Below, one piece after another: positions 52,076-60,762 of a stretch of 64,000 nucleotides of DNA. Source of the DNA: Streptomyces sp. NBC_00670 (GTDB lineage Bacteria > Actinomycetota > Actinomycetes > Streptomycetales > Streptomycetaceae); the NCBI RefSeq assembly GCF_036226765.1, contig NZ_CP109017.1:4961001-5025000 (forward strand), written 5' to 3'. How positions within the stretch are numbered: position 1 is the stretch's first letter; each line of letters starts with the position of its first letter. Below the pieces are notes generated by a model. The model was not told the origin of the DNA, did no database searches, and saw only the letters and a program-made list of their open reading frames with translations. The translations under genes and the position numbers were made by a program.

Positions 52076-53389
52076 TCATACGTGCCGCAGCGCGCGGGAC
52101 GGGGCGAGCCGGTGCGAGGGCGGGAACGCCGCGACCGCGTGCCCCAGCCGGCTCACGAAGAACGCCCGCCCCGGCAGACCCAGCCGCCGTTCGAACGCGG
52201 CGCGGACGTCGTCGTGCTGGAGGACGATGCTCACGGGGTGCAGCGCCAGACCGGCGCGGGTCGCGCCGAGCCAGTAACCGGCCAGGGCGGCACCGGCGCG
52301 GAGCCCGGACCCGGCGTCGGGCACCCGGTCACCGGGACCGCCGGAGCCGCCGGGGCCGTCTGGGCCGCCGGAATCACCGGGACCGTCGCACCGCTCGAAG
52401 CACAGCGCGACGATCGCGGGGGTGCCCCGGACCGCGGCGGCGAGCTGCCGGGCGAGGAACCGGTCGTAGCCCACGTGCCGCAGCAGCCGCATGGTCGCGG
52501 GCGCCAGCGCGGCCCGCATGCCCCATCGGCGCGGCGGCGACATCGCCCCGAAGAGCTGGCCGAGCGTGAAGCCGTCGCCGCCGCGCTCGGCGTCGGCCTC
52601 GTCGCGGCGGATGTATGCGTGCGTCTCCCGCCAGGCGGCGAGGTGGGCGAAGTCGCGCCCGCCGTACCGGGCGACCAGGCCCGCGACGGCGGCCCGTTCG
52701 GCGTCGGTCACCAGGTGGTGGACGGTGACGCGGGGGTGCGTGCGGAACAGCGACGGCTCCGGGTCGGGCGACGACAGCCGTGCGAGGACGGCGGGGTCGA
52801 TCGCCTCGGCGCGGTACGGGCCCCGGTTGGTGTGCCGGGCGCGCACGGTGTCGCGCAGCGCGGCGAGGCCGTCCGGGTCGGCGGGCGCGGGGGACAGGCG
52901 GACGACGCACAGCGGTCGCCAGGCGCGCGGCCACCGGTCGCCGAAGAGCCCGTCGTCGCCGGTGTCCTCCCGGCCGAGGAAGCGGATGCCGTCGGCCCGC
53001 CAGCCCTGGGCGGCCAGGGCCCGCGCCAGGATCTCCCCGTACGCGCCGCAGCTCAGCAGCATCTCGACCTCGTGCGCCGGGAGCGCGGTGAGCCGCCGCG
53101 CGCGGTCCAGCGCGAGGACCAGGTACTCGCTCCGGCGCGGCAGGCCGGGACCGTCCCCGGCCCGTTCGCCGGGGGCCGCCGTCGCCAGCAGCGCCGCCGC
53201 CGTGCACCGGGTGGCCGCGTCGGTCGCCCACCCGACGCCCCACGGCTGGCAGTTGTGCGACGACGGGCTGCGGGCGGCGATCCCGGTGGCCACCTGGAGG
53301 GCGTCCTGGAAGGCCACGTCCGTCCGGCCACCAGGGGTGGGCGGGGTGGCGGAGCCCGCGGAGGACGCCGATGCCGATGCCGATGTCAT
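52076..53389 (-). CDS. redV: RedV, nitroreductase-like oxidoreductase
   Basis: 437 residues from ATG 53,389. Nitroreductase-fold features are ARSPSSHNCQPWGVGW near the N-terminus, RHTNRGPYR in the middle, and GRAFFVSRLGHAV near the C-terminus. A Gly/Pro-rich insert (FERCDGPGDSGGPDGPGGSG) interrupts the second half. It matches the RedV/PigM position. In the related pathway PigM oxidises the bipyrrole alcohol to the aldehyde, probably with FMN. It lies 12 bp after redU on the same strand. Confidence 0.82.
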   Translation of the reverse strand: MTSASASASSAGSATPPTPGGRTDVAFQDALQVATGIAARSPSSHNCQPWGVGWATDAATRCTAAALLATAAPGERAGDGPGLPRRSEYLVLALDRARRLTALPAHEVEMLLSCGAYGEILARALAAQGWRADGIRFLGREDTGDDGLFGDRWPRAWRPLCVVRLSPAPADPDGLAALRDTVRARHTNRGPYRAEAIDPAVLARLSSPDPEPSLFRTHPRVTVHHLVTDAERAAVAGLVARYGGRDFAHLAAWRETHAYIRRDEADAERGGDGFTLGQLFGAMSPPRRWGMRAALAPATMRLLRHVGYDRFLARQLAAAVRGTPAIVALCFERCDGPGDSGGPDGPGGSGGPGDRVPDAGSGLRAGAALAGYWLGATRAGLALHPVSIVLQHDDVRAAFERRLGLPGRAFFVSRLGHAVAAFPPSHRLAPSRALRHV

Positions 53390-53401
53390 GGACCCGAACT
53401 C

Positions 53402-54274
53402 CTATCGCCACACCAACGCGACCGAGTAGCCGTCGACTTCACGCGCCCAGCTGTCGAAACACGTCCCGTCCGTCCGGCCCGTGCCGTGCGCGCCGTCCGT
53501 CCCGTCTTCCCGGGACAGATGGCGTACGAGACCCGGCCCCGCACGCCACGAGAAGCGGCCGTCGGCCCGCCAGTCGGTCAGCTCGACCTCCCGGGGGTCG
53601 ACGCGCAGGCCGAAGCCGAAGTGCTTGAGGACCGCCTCCTTGCACGTCCAGCGCAGGGCGGGCGGCATGGCGCGCAGCCCGGCGGACTCCGCGTCCCGCG
53701 CCGCACCGGAGGAGGGGGCGAGCAGCTCCGAGAGCAGCGGGGGCATCCGCCGGGTGTGCTCGACGTCGATGCCGACGGCACGCGGCCCGCACACGGCGAC
53801 GGCGAAGTCCACGGAGTGCGACAGCCCCACCTCGACGGGGGACCCCCTCTCCACGGGAAGCGCGACCCGCGGCCGGCCCGCCCGCAGCCCGTCCGCGACG
53901 GCGCCGATGCGCACGTCACGCGTGCCGGTCCGCTCGCCGAAGTGCCGCCCCCGGTACGCGCACACGCCGTGCTTGAGCGCGAGCCGTCCCGCCAGCCACT
54001 CCAGGCGCCGCTTGGGGAGCGAGAGCTGTCGCAGCCTCGCGGCCTCGGCCGGGCCGAGGTGCCGGGACTCCAGCGCCGTACGGGCCCGTTCGTCGAGCGT
54101 GCGCAGCCGGGCGATGGAGACGACGGCGAGCGTCAGCGGTCCGCGCACATGGCACACGTACAGCGGCCGCGCCGGATCGAGGACCAGGCGGTCGTCGAGC
54201 CCGGCCACCGCGCCACGGACCGGCGGCGCGGTCCCGGTGGGGTGGGCCGTGGGCACGCGCGCGGCGGAGCCCAT
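53402..54274 (-). CDS. redU: RedU, Sfp-type 4'-phosphopantetheinyl transferase
   Basis: 290 residues from ATG 54,274. The signature motifs are GIDVEHTRRM (metal Asp and Glu) and RWTCKEAVLKHFGFGL (W-x-x-K-E-A-x-x-K), with KRRLEWLAGRLALK near the substrate site. It transfers phosphopantetheine from coenzyme A onto carrier proteins. In S. coelicolor RedU is needed to load RedO and related carriers. It starts one base before the redT stop, so the minus-strand operon is tight. Confidence 0.92.
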   Translation of the reverse strand: MGSAARVPTAHPTGTAPPVRGAVAGLDDRLVLDPARPLYVCHVRGPLTLAVVSIARLRTLDERARTALESRHLGPAEAARLRQLSLPKRRLEWLAGRLALKHGVCAYRGRHFGERTGTRDVRIGAVADGLRAGRPRVALPVERGSPVEVGLSHSVDFAVAVCGPRAVGIDVEHTRRMPPLLSELLAPSSGAARDAESAGLRAMPPALRWTCKEAVLKHFGFGLRVDPREVELTDWRADGRFSWRAGPGLVRHLSREDGTDGAHGTGRTDGTCFDSWAREVDGYSVALVWR

Positions 54275-54275
54275 G

Positions 54276-55172
54276 TCAGCGGTCCACGGGCGGCGGCAGC
54301 AGGAACGGGTAGGGGCGGCGCAGCACCTTGAAGTGCCAGAGGCGGTCGGCGGTGCGCAGCCGCTGGATCAGCTCCCACATCCGGGCGTCGCCCCGGTAGT
54401 AGGCGGCGACCTCCGCCGCCGTGATCGGCTCCGCCAGCCGGCCGTTGGCCTGGTCCAGGAAGGCCGGGATCAGCGCGTCCAGGCGCTCCTTGTGGAGGTT
54501 GCCGAGGAAGTCCAGGAGGACACCGCGGGTGTCGTAGAACTTGTCGAAGATCGACTTGGTCATCGACAGCCGGACGACGTCGCGCAGCACCCACGGCAGC
54601 GAGGTGAAGAACAGCCGGACGTCGAGCTTCTCCCGGCCCCGGGCGTCCCGCATGAGGGGCGTGGTGATGTCCAGGTACACCAATTCCCCGCCCACGTCGA
54701 CCCAGTTGGAGGCCTGCGCGTCGAGGCCCAGGGTGGGGGAGACGGTCCGGTCCAGCTGGTCGAGGAAGCGGGAGAAGAAGTCCTTGGCCCAGGTCTCGTC
54801 CTCGGTGTGCAGCAGCCGGGAGCACAACCGCCGCTCCGGCAGTTCGCGCTGCACGCAGTACGCCACGATCCGGCCGCCGGGCAGGGGCGTGTGCCACACC
54901 TCGGTGTCGGCGACGCGCAGACCGCTGTCGGTGAGGCGGCGCAGATACTCGTCGAGCCCCTGCCGGTAGCGCGCGAAGCGCGTGCGGTCGGAGAAGACGG
55001 GCAGCCGCTTGCAGGCGTAGGCGCCCTGTTCGGTGCGGAGCCGGAGCACCAGGGTGACCTCGCCGTGGCCCAGGATGTCCAGGGAGCTGTCGTCGGCGGT
55101 GCGCAGCGCCTCGCGCACCCGCAGTTCGAGGCGGCCGAGTTCGTCGTGGGGAACCGTGAAGGACATGGGCAT
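54276..55172 (-). CDS. redT: RedT, conserved protein of unknown function (DUF6206-like)
   Basis: 298 residues. ATG 55,172 and ATG 55,166 are both possible; AAAGG lies three and nine bases ahead. The sequence has kinase-like elements: ILGHGEVTLVLRLRTEQGAYACKRLP with a Lys, and QASNWVDVGGELVYLDITTPLMRD, which resembles an aminoglycoside phosphotransferase-type catalytic and DFG-like region. It keeps the order of redT in the S. coelicolor cluster. Role in prodiginine synthesis is unknown. It lies 41 bp after redS. Confidence 0.8.
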   Translation of the reverse strand: MPMSFTVPHDELGRLELRVREALRTADDSSLDILGHGEVTLVLRLRTEQGAYACKRLPVFSDRTRFARYRQGLDEYLRRLTDSGLRVADTEVWHTPLPGGRIVAYCVQRELPERRLCSRLLHTEDETWAKDFFSRFLDQLDRTVSPTLGLDAQASNWVDVGGELVYLDITTPLMRDARGREKLDVRLFFTSLPWVLRDVVRLSMTKSIFDKFYDTRGVLLDFLGNLHKERLDALIPAFLDQANGRLAEPITAAEVAAYYRGDARMWELIQRLRTADRLWHFKVLRRPYPFLLPPPVDR

Positions 55173-55213
55173 CGACCTTTACGTCTGCGGGTCCCGCACC
55201 GTGCGCGGACCCT

Positions 55214-55657
55214 TCACGTCTGCGTGTCCGTCCGGGCTTCGAGGGGGACGGATGTGGGGCCGGCCGGTGCACGGCGGTGCACCACGATCAGATGGATGGC
55301 GGCGGCGAAGAACGCGGCGTCCAGCACGAGGATCTGCGGCACGCTGCTCACCAGGATGAACACGAAGCAGACCAGCATCAGCAACTGCCCGTAGAGCGCG
55401 GGGAGCACCAGTTCCCGGTTGCGGATCAGCACCAGTCCGCTCACGACCATCGCGGCCGCGACGAACACGGTGACGCCCGTCGGGTGGCCGTCGAGCCAGT
55501 CGGTGAAGCCGCCGAGCACGGCGACACCGTGGTTGGCGTCGGCGGCGTCGTCCAGGCGCTGCTCCACCGACTCGATCTCCGGGAAGAACTTGCCGATGCC
55601 CGCGATGATGTAGAGGACGCCGACGACACGCTGCAGTATCAGGATTCGTTTCGTCAC
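55214..55657 (-). CDS. redS: RedS, small membrane protein of the red cluster
   Basis: 147 residues from GTG 55,657, behind GGAAGA. About four hydrophobic helices (RVVGVLYIIAGIGKFFPEIE, VTVFVAAAMVVSGLVLI, LPALYGQLLMLVCFVFILVSSV, ILVLDAAFFAAAIHLIVV) suggest a DoxX-like membrane protein. The order agrees with redS. Function is unknown. Being membrane-bound, it may support electron transfer or anchoring for the pathway. Confidence 0.8.
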   Translation of the reverse strand: MTKRILILQRVVGVLYIIAGIGKFFPEIESVEQRLDDAADANHGVAVLGGFTDWLDGHPTGVTVFVAAAMVVSGLVLIRNRELVLPALYGQLLMLVCFVFILVSSVPQILVLDAAFFAAAIHLIVVHRRAPAGPTSVPLEARTDTQT

Positions 55658-55754
55658 CTGTCGGATTCTTCCGATGTCGGGGCCGGCCGGCCGGGGGTCT
55701 TTCCGGACAAGGTGTGGCGGGAAGCAGCACAAGTCATCGGCGGAGTACGGCCGT

Positions 55755-56996
55755 TCACGCGGCCGTCAGGACCAGTACGGCGTTCTGGCCGCCGAAGCCG
55801 AACGAGTTGCTCACCGCCACCCGCACGTCCCGCCGGCGCGGGGACCCGGCGACCACGTCCAGTTCGACGCCGGGGTCGGGCTCCTCCAGGTTGGCCGTCG
55901 GCGGTACGGTCCCGTGCTCCAGGGTGAGCACGGTCAGCGCGGCCTCGATCGCGCCGGCCGCCCCCAGCGTGTGCCCGAGGACGCCCTTGGCCGAGGTCAC
56001 GGCCGCGCCCTCGCCCAGGACCTTGCGCACCGCCCGCGCCTCGGCCGCGTCGTTGAGCGGGGTGGACGTGCCGTGGGCGTTGACGTGGTCGACCTCGTCG
56101 GGCATGACGTCCGCCGCGGCCAGCGCCGTACGCAGGGCGCGGATCACACCGTTGCCCTCGGGGTCGGGGGCGGTCATGTGGTGGGCGTCGGCCGTGGCCC
56201 CGTAGCCGGCCACCCTCGCGCGGACCCGGGCGCCCCGGGCGCGGGCGTCCGCCTCGCGCTCCAGGACCAGCATGCCGCTGCCCTCGCCGATGACGAACCC
56301 GTCCCGGCCGGCGTCGAACGGCCGCGAGGCGGTGGCCGGCCGGTCCAGCCGTGCCGTCGACAGCGCGCCCATCTGGGCGAACCCGGTCACCATCAGCGGG
56401 CTCACGCCGGCCTCGCCGCCGCCCGCGAGGACGACGTCGCAAGCGCCGTCGCGCAGGAGGTGCAGCGCGGCGCCGATCGCGGTGGCCCCGGACGCGCAGG
56501 CCGTCGCCGTCACGAAGTTGGGGCCCGTGGCGCGCAGGTCCATGGCCAGGTGACCGGCGACCATGTTGGGCACCAGCATCGGGATCAGCAGCGCGGACAC
56601 CGCCTGCGGCCCCTGCTCCAGCATGCGCCGGTGCTGGGCCTCCCACGTCGCCACGCCGCCCAGACCGCAGCCGACGACCACGCCGACGCGCGCGCCGTCC
56701 CACGTCCCCGGGTCGAGACCGGAGTCGGCGACGGCCTCGCGGGCCGCGGTGAGCGCGAGCTGGGTGAACCGGTCCTGGGTCAGCGCACTGCGCCGCCCCA
56801 CGTGTGTGCGCGGCGAGAAGCCCGGGACCGTGCAGGAGATGTCCACGGGCAGCCCGGCCAGCGCCGGGTTCCGGGCGGCGGCCGACGCGCCCGCGCACAC
56901 CCCGCGCCAGGTGTCCTCGACGCCGATGCCGGCGGCGGTGACCAGGCCGATCCCGGTGACGGCGACGGCGGGCGGGGTGGCGGCGGGTGCGGTCAT
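55755..56996 (-). CDS. redR: RedR, FabF-type ketosynthase for the alkyl chain
   Basis: 413 residues from ATG 56,996, whose ATGA overlaps the redQ stop. Catalytic residues are Cys167 in TATACASGATAIG, His in VNAHGTSTP, and GHTLGAAGA. It extends acyl chains on RedQ by two carbons per cycle, after RedP primes them. This makes the dodecanoyl chain of undecylprodiginine in S. coelicolor. Reductases for the cycle come from primary fatty acid synthesis. Confidence 0.92.
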   Translation of the reverse strand: MTAPAATPPAVAVTGIGLVTAAGIGVEDTWRGVCAGASAAARNPALAGLPVDISCTVPGFSPRTHVGRRSALTQDRFTQLALTAAREAVADSGLDPGTWDGARVGVVVGCGLGGVATWEAQHRRMLEQGPQAVSALLIPMLVPNMVAGHLAMDLRATGPNFVTATACASGATAIGAALHLLRDGACDVVLAGGGEAGVSPLMVTGFAQMGALSTARLDRPATASRPFDAGRDGFVIGEGSGMLVLEREADARARGARVRARVAGYGATADAHHMTAPDPEGNGVIRALRTALAAADVMPDEVDHVNAHGTSTPLNDAAEARAVRKVLGEGAAVTSAKGVLGHTLGAAGAIEAALTVLTLEHGTVPPTANLEEPDPGVELDVVAGSPRRRDVRVAVSNSFGFGGQNAVLVLTAA

Positions 56997-57241
56997 GACG
57001 AGGCCGTGGAGGCCGCGTGCTGTTCCAGGAGCTGGGCGACCCGGCCGATCGTGTCGCCGGGCGAGGCCGCGTCGTCGTCGAGGTGCACACCGAACTCCGA
57101 CTGGATCACCAGCAGCAGCTCCACCAGGAACAGGGAATCCATGTCGAGTTCCTCGAACGTGGTGTCCGGGCCGATCTCGTCGCGCTCCACCTCGAAACGG
57201 TCGACGAGAAGGCCGACCAGCCTGTCGTACATCGCGCTCAT
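56993..57241 (-). CDS. redQ: RedQ, acyl carrier protein
   Basis: 82 residues from ATG 57,241 (MSAMYDRLVGLLVDRFEVER). The phosphopantetheine site is Ser36 in ELDMDSLFLVELLL. Acidic helical ACP fold. It carries the growing fatty chain made by RedP and RedR and hands it to the alkylpyrrole branch. Its promoter is in the divergent operator region with redP, on the left side of the mirrored heptamer array. Confidence 0.92.
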   Translation of the reverse strand: MSAMYDRLVGLLVDRFEVERDEIGPDTTFEELDMDSLFLVELLLVIQSEFGVHLDDDAASPGDTIGRVAQLLEQHAASTASS

Positions 57242-57355
57242 GGGATGCGCCCCACCTTTCCCCAAGGCCCGTCCCGCGCGCCGCCGGGACCGGGGAGCGG
57301 GGACGAACGCGCGTTCGCGTGCCGGGAGTTCGCCGTACGAGTCTGTGCTCCGGGG

Positions 57356-57442
57356 CTGACCGCCCGCTGACCGATGACTGACCGCTCGCTGACGGGCCGG
57401 CCGCGTCAGCGAGCGGTCAGCGCGCGGTCAGTCATCGGTCAG
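57356..57442. promoter_or_regulatory. Mirrored SARP-type operator, eight heptamers at 11-bp pitch, between redQ and redP
   Basis: CTGACCG occurs at 57,356, 57,367 and 57,378, with a near copy CTGACGG at 57,389. CGGTCAG occurs at 57,414, 57,425 and 57,436, with a near copy GCGTCAG at 57,403. Each step is exactly 11 bp (7 + 4). The two arrays mirror about GGCCGGCC at 57,395-57,402. From the outer heptamer on each side, GACTCG occurs at 12 bp, so [C/G]AGACT may be the -10 of each divergent promoter. SARPs bind heptamer direct repeats at 11-bp pitch, so this is probably the RedD site. Confidence 0.75.
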
Positions 57443-57501
57443 GCCCCCGGGCGAGACTCGGGCTCGGACAAGTGGCTTCCGGCGGACGAGGAGCGCATGT
57501 G

Positions 57502-58551
57502 GTGGCACGTCGTACGGACACCGGTCGCACGGACACCCGTGGCACGCACACCGACCGCGCCGCCGTCCTGGCCGGCGTCGGGAGCTGTCTGCCGTCCCGG
57601 GTCGTGTCCAACGACGAGCTGGCCGGGCGTCTGGACACCTCGGACGCGTGGATACGCTCCCGGACCGGCATCGCACGGCGTCATGCCGCCGCGCCCGGCA
57701 CGGCCACCTCCGACCTCGCCGTCGGCGCGGGCGCGAAAGCCCTCAAGTCCTCGGGCGAGCCGTCCGTGGACGCCGTGATCGTGGCCACGACCACGCCGGA
57801 CCGCCCCTGCCCGGCCACCGCCCCGGTCGTGGCCGCCCGGCTCGGCATGACGGGGACGGCCGCCTACGACGTCTCCGCCGTCTGCACCGGCTTCGTCTAC
57901 GCGCTGGCCACCGCCGCGGGCCTCATCCACGCGGAGGTGGCCGACCGGGTCCTGGTGATCGGCGCGGAGACCTTCTCCACCCTCCTGAACCCCGACGACC
58001 GCTCCACCTCCGTGATCTTCGGGGACGGGGCCGGCGCCGTCGTCCTGCGCTCCGGCACTCCCGCCGAACCCGGCGCGCTCGGCCCCTTCGACCTGGGCAG
58101 CGACGGAGAGGGCGAGGACCTCATCACCGTGCCGGCGGGCGGCTCGCGCCAGCGGCTGTCCGGGGCGGCGCCGGGCCCGGGCGAGGAGTTCTTCACCATG
58201 CGCGGCAAGGAGGTGTTCCGGCACGCCGTCCACCGCATGACCGGGTCGGCGAAGGCGGTCCTCGACCGGGCGGGCTGGACCGCCGACGACGTCGACCACC
58301 TGGTCGGCCACCAGGCCAACCTGCGCATCAGCCGGCACGTCGCGGAGGGGCTCGGGCTCCCCCGGGAGCGGTGCTTCCACAACATCGCCGAGGTGGGGAA
58401 CACGGCGGCCGCGTCCATCCCCCTCGCCCTCGACCAGGCGCACGCCCAAGGGGTGCTGCGGCCGGGCCGGCGGGTGCTGCTCACCGCCTTCGGCGGCGGG
58501 CTGACCTGGGGCTCGGCAGTGCTGACCTGGCCGCGTCTGGACCGGTCCTGA
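57502..58551 (+). CDS. redP: RedP, FabH-type ketosynthase III
   Basis: 349 residues. GTG 57,502 is taken, eight bases after AGGAG; GTG 57,472 and 57,499 are in frame. Catalytic Cys in DVSAVCTGFVYAL, His in GHQANLRI, and Asn in GNTAAASIPLAL complete the KSIII triad. It condenses an acyl-CoA starter with malonyl-RedQ, so it sets the starter (acetyl or branched) of the alkyl chain. First gene of the plus-strand operon redP-O-N-M-L. Confidence 0.92.
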   Translation: MARRTDTGRTDTRGTHTDRAAVLAGVGSCLPSRVVSNDELAGRLDTSDAWIRSRTGIARRHAAAPGTATSDLAVGAGAKALKSSGEPSVDAVIVATTTPDRPCPATAPVVAARLGMTGTAAYDVSAVCTGFVYALATAAGLIHAEVADRVLVIGAETFSTLLNPDDRSTSVIFGDGAGAVVLRSGTPAEPGALGPFDLGSDGEGEDLITVPAGGSRQRLSGAAPGPGEEFFTMRGKEVFRHAVHRMTGSAKAVLDRAGWTADDVDHLVGHQANLRISRHVAEGLGLPRERCFHNIAEVGNTAAASIPLALDQAHAQGVLRPGRRVLLTAFGGGLTWGSAVLTWPRLDRS

Positions 58552-58593
58552 AGGGCTGGGCCCGCCCGAAGACGAGAGAGAGCAGGACCGACC

Positions 58594-58854
58594 ATGAGCA
58601 CCCAGCAGTCCATCATCGACCACATCGCCGAGGCCTGGCTCGACGGCGACGCCGACGGGCTCGACGCCCAGGTCCCCCTCGCCGAGCTCAACATCATCGA
58701 CTCCGCCGAGATCTTCTCCCTGGTGCACTACCTCCAGGACCGGTTCCGCGTCACGGTCCCGCTGCGGGAGGTCTCCCCGGCCAACTTCCGGACCGTCGAG
58801 GCGATCGCGTCCCTCGTCGAACGGCTCCAGCACGAGCGGGAGGGCGTCCGATGA
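58594..58854 (+). CDS. redO: RedO, prolyl carrier protein
   Basis: 86 residues from ATG 58,594. The carrier site is Ser37 in AELNIIDSAEIFSLVHYLQDRF, of the PltL/PigG type that carries proline. RedM loads L-proline and RedW oxidises it here. The ATGA overlap joins it to redN, 4 bp. Confidence 0.92.
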   Translation: MSTQQSIIDHIAEAWLDGDADGLDAQVPLAELNIIDSAEIFSLVHYLQDRFRVTVPLREVSPANFRTVEAIASLVERLQHEREGVR

Positions 58855-60755
58855 CGAGCGCGACGCGGGACACGCGGCAGGGGAACGCGGGGGAGCGCCC
58901 CGACCGGGAGGCCGTCCACCGGCAGGTCGTGGACATCGTCGCCTCGCGGACGCTGTACGAGGAGTCCTACCTCCTGCCCGACAGCCACTTCGAGGCGGAC
59001 CTCGGGATCGACTCGGTGATCCTCGAATCCGTCCTCGTCTCGGTCAACGACCACTTCGCGCTGAGCCCGCCGCTGGCCGAGGGCCCCGCGACGATCCGCG
59101 AACTCGTCGACGCGGTGGTGCGGGCCCTGGGGGACGGCGCCGCCGTGGCGCCCGTGGAGGCGACGGATTCCGCCGACACCGTACTGGAGACCGTCCTCGC
59201 CGCCGCCGGACGGCACACCGCCTACCAGCGCCACCAACTCCCCGTCGACGCCGACCTGGAGAGCGAGCTCGGCATCGACTCCGTCCTCCTCGCCTCCGTC
59301 GTCGCCGACGCCGCACGCCGGCTCGGCCTCGCCGAGAGCCTCGCCGACGGCCTGACGGACTCCCTCGGCGCGACGACACTGCGCGGGCTCGCCACCGCAC
59401 TGCGCACCGCCCGCGACGCCACCCCACCACCCGTGCCCCCCGCACCCGCTCCCGCCCCCACCACGGACGCCGGCCCCACGGGCGCCACCCCCGAGTGGGA
59501 CAGCCGCTCGATGAAGGACTTCGTCGAGGAGCGCGACCCCGACCTGTTCGCCAAGACCCGCGGCTTCGCCACGTATCTGCGGCGGCGGAAGGCCGAACAC
59601 CTCTACTGGTACGGCATGCCGCTGCGCTCCCGGTGCGGCAACCGGGCCGTCATCTTCGACGAACTCACCGGCCGCGAGCGCGAGTTCCTCATGTTCGCCT
59701 CCAACAACTACCTCGGCCTCGCCAACCACCCCCAGGTGATCGAGGCGATCTGCGACGCCACCCGCACCTACGGGGCCACCCACACCGGCTCCCGCTTCAT
59801 CGGCGGCACCAACACCCTGCACAAGGAACTGGAACGCCGGCTCGCCGCCTTCAAGCAGCGCCCGGCCTGCGTCGTCTATCCCGGCGGCTACGCGGCCAAC
59901 CTGGGCGCGATCTCCGCGCTGGTCAAGAGCTACGACACCCTCGTGGTCGACCGGCTCAACCACATGAGCATCGTCGACGGCGCCCGGCTCTCCGGCGGCA
60001 TCCGCAAGATCTACCAGCACAACGACATGGCCGACCTGGAACGCATCCTCAAGCGCGCCGACGACCGCTCCGGAGGCCGGCTCATCGTGGCCGACGGCGT
60101 GTTCAGCATGCACGGCGACCTCTGCGACCTGCCCGAGATCGTCCGCCTGGCCAAGGAGCACGACGCCCGCGTCCTGATCGACGACGCCCACGCCACCGGC
60201 GTCCTCGGCGAGCGGGGCTCCGGGACCACCGAGCACTTCGGCCTCAAGGGCGAGGTCGACCTCGAACTCGGCACGATGAGCAAGGCGCTGGCCGGCATGG
60301 GCGGCTTCGTCGTCGGCGAGGAGGAGGTGATCGAGTACCTCCGCTACTACTCGAACTCCTACGTTTTCGCCGCCAACATCCCCGCCGGGGTGGCCGCGGG
60401 GCTGATCGCGGCGATCGACGTCATCGAGGCGGAGCCCGAGCGGATCACCCGGCTGTGGTCCAACATCCGCTTCCTGCATGGTCAGTTGGCCGACGCCGGC
60501 TTCGACCTGGAGAACACGCGCAGCGCCATCCTGCCCCTCGTCGTCGGCGACGAACGCAGGGCGATGGAGATGGGGCGCGCGGTGCGGGCCCGGGGCCTGT
60601 ACTGCCAGACGGTGGTCTTCCCGGGGGTGCCGCTCGGCGACGCCCGGCTGCGGGTGAGCGTCACCTGCGAGCACACCCGCCAGGACCTGGAGAACGCCGC
60701 CGGGATCTTCGTCGAGGCGGCCCGCGAGACCGGCGTGCTGCCCTCGGCGGCGTGA
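58851..60755 (+). CDS. redN: RedN, bipyrrole synthase: two carrier domains + PLP alpha-oxoamine synthase
   Basis: 634 residues from ATG 58,851. Two N-terminal carrier domains have Ser54 (DLGIDSVILESVL) and Ser144 (ELGIDSVLLASVV). A Pro/Ala linker (residues ~185-205) leads to an alpha-oxoamine synthase domain. PLP Lys478 is in LGTMSKALAGMGGF, with DDAHATGVLG and GSRFIGGTNTLH nearby. The equivalent PigH fuses pyrrolyl-beta-ketothioester with serine to give 4-hydroxy-bipyrrole methanol. The two carriers hold the malonyl-derived intermediate with RedX. Confidence 0.92.
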   Translation: MTSATRDTRQGNAGERPDREAVHRQVVDIVASRTLYEESYLLPDSHFEADLGIDSVILESVLVSVNDHFALSPPLAEGPATIRELVDAVVRALGDGAAVAPVEATDSADTVLETVLAAAGRHTAYQRHQLPVDADLESELGIDSVLLASVVADAARRLGLAESLADGLTDSLGATTLRGLATALRTARDATPPPVPPAPAPAPTTDAGPTGATPEWDSRSMKDFVEERDPDLFAKTRGFATYLRRRKAEHLYWYGMPLRSRCGNRAVIFDELTGREREFLMFASNNYLGLANHPQVIEAICDATRTYGATHTGSRFIGGTNTLHKELERRLAAFKQRPACVVYPGGYAANLGAISALVKSYDTLVVDRLNHMSIVDGARLSGGIRKIYQHNDMADLERILKRADDRSGGRLIVADGVFSMHGDLCDLPEIVRLAKEHDARVLIDDAHATGVLGERGSGTTEHFGLKGEVDLELGTMSKALAGMGGFVVGEEEVIEYLRYYSNSYVFAANIPAGVAAGLIAAIDVIEAEPERITRLWSNIRFLHGQLADAGFDLENTRSAILPLVVGDERRAMEMGRAVRARGLYCQTVVFPGVPLGDARLRVSVTCEHTRQDLENAAGIFVEAARETGVLPSAA

Positions 60756-60762
60756 GGCGGGG

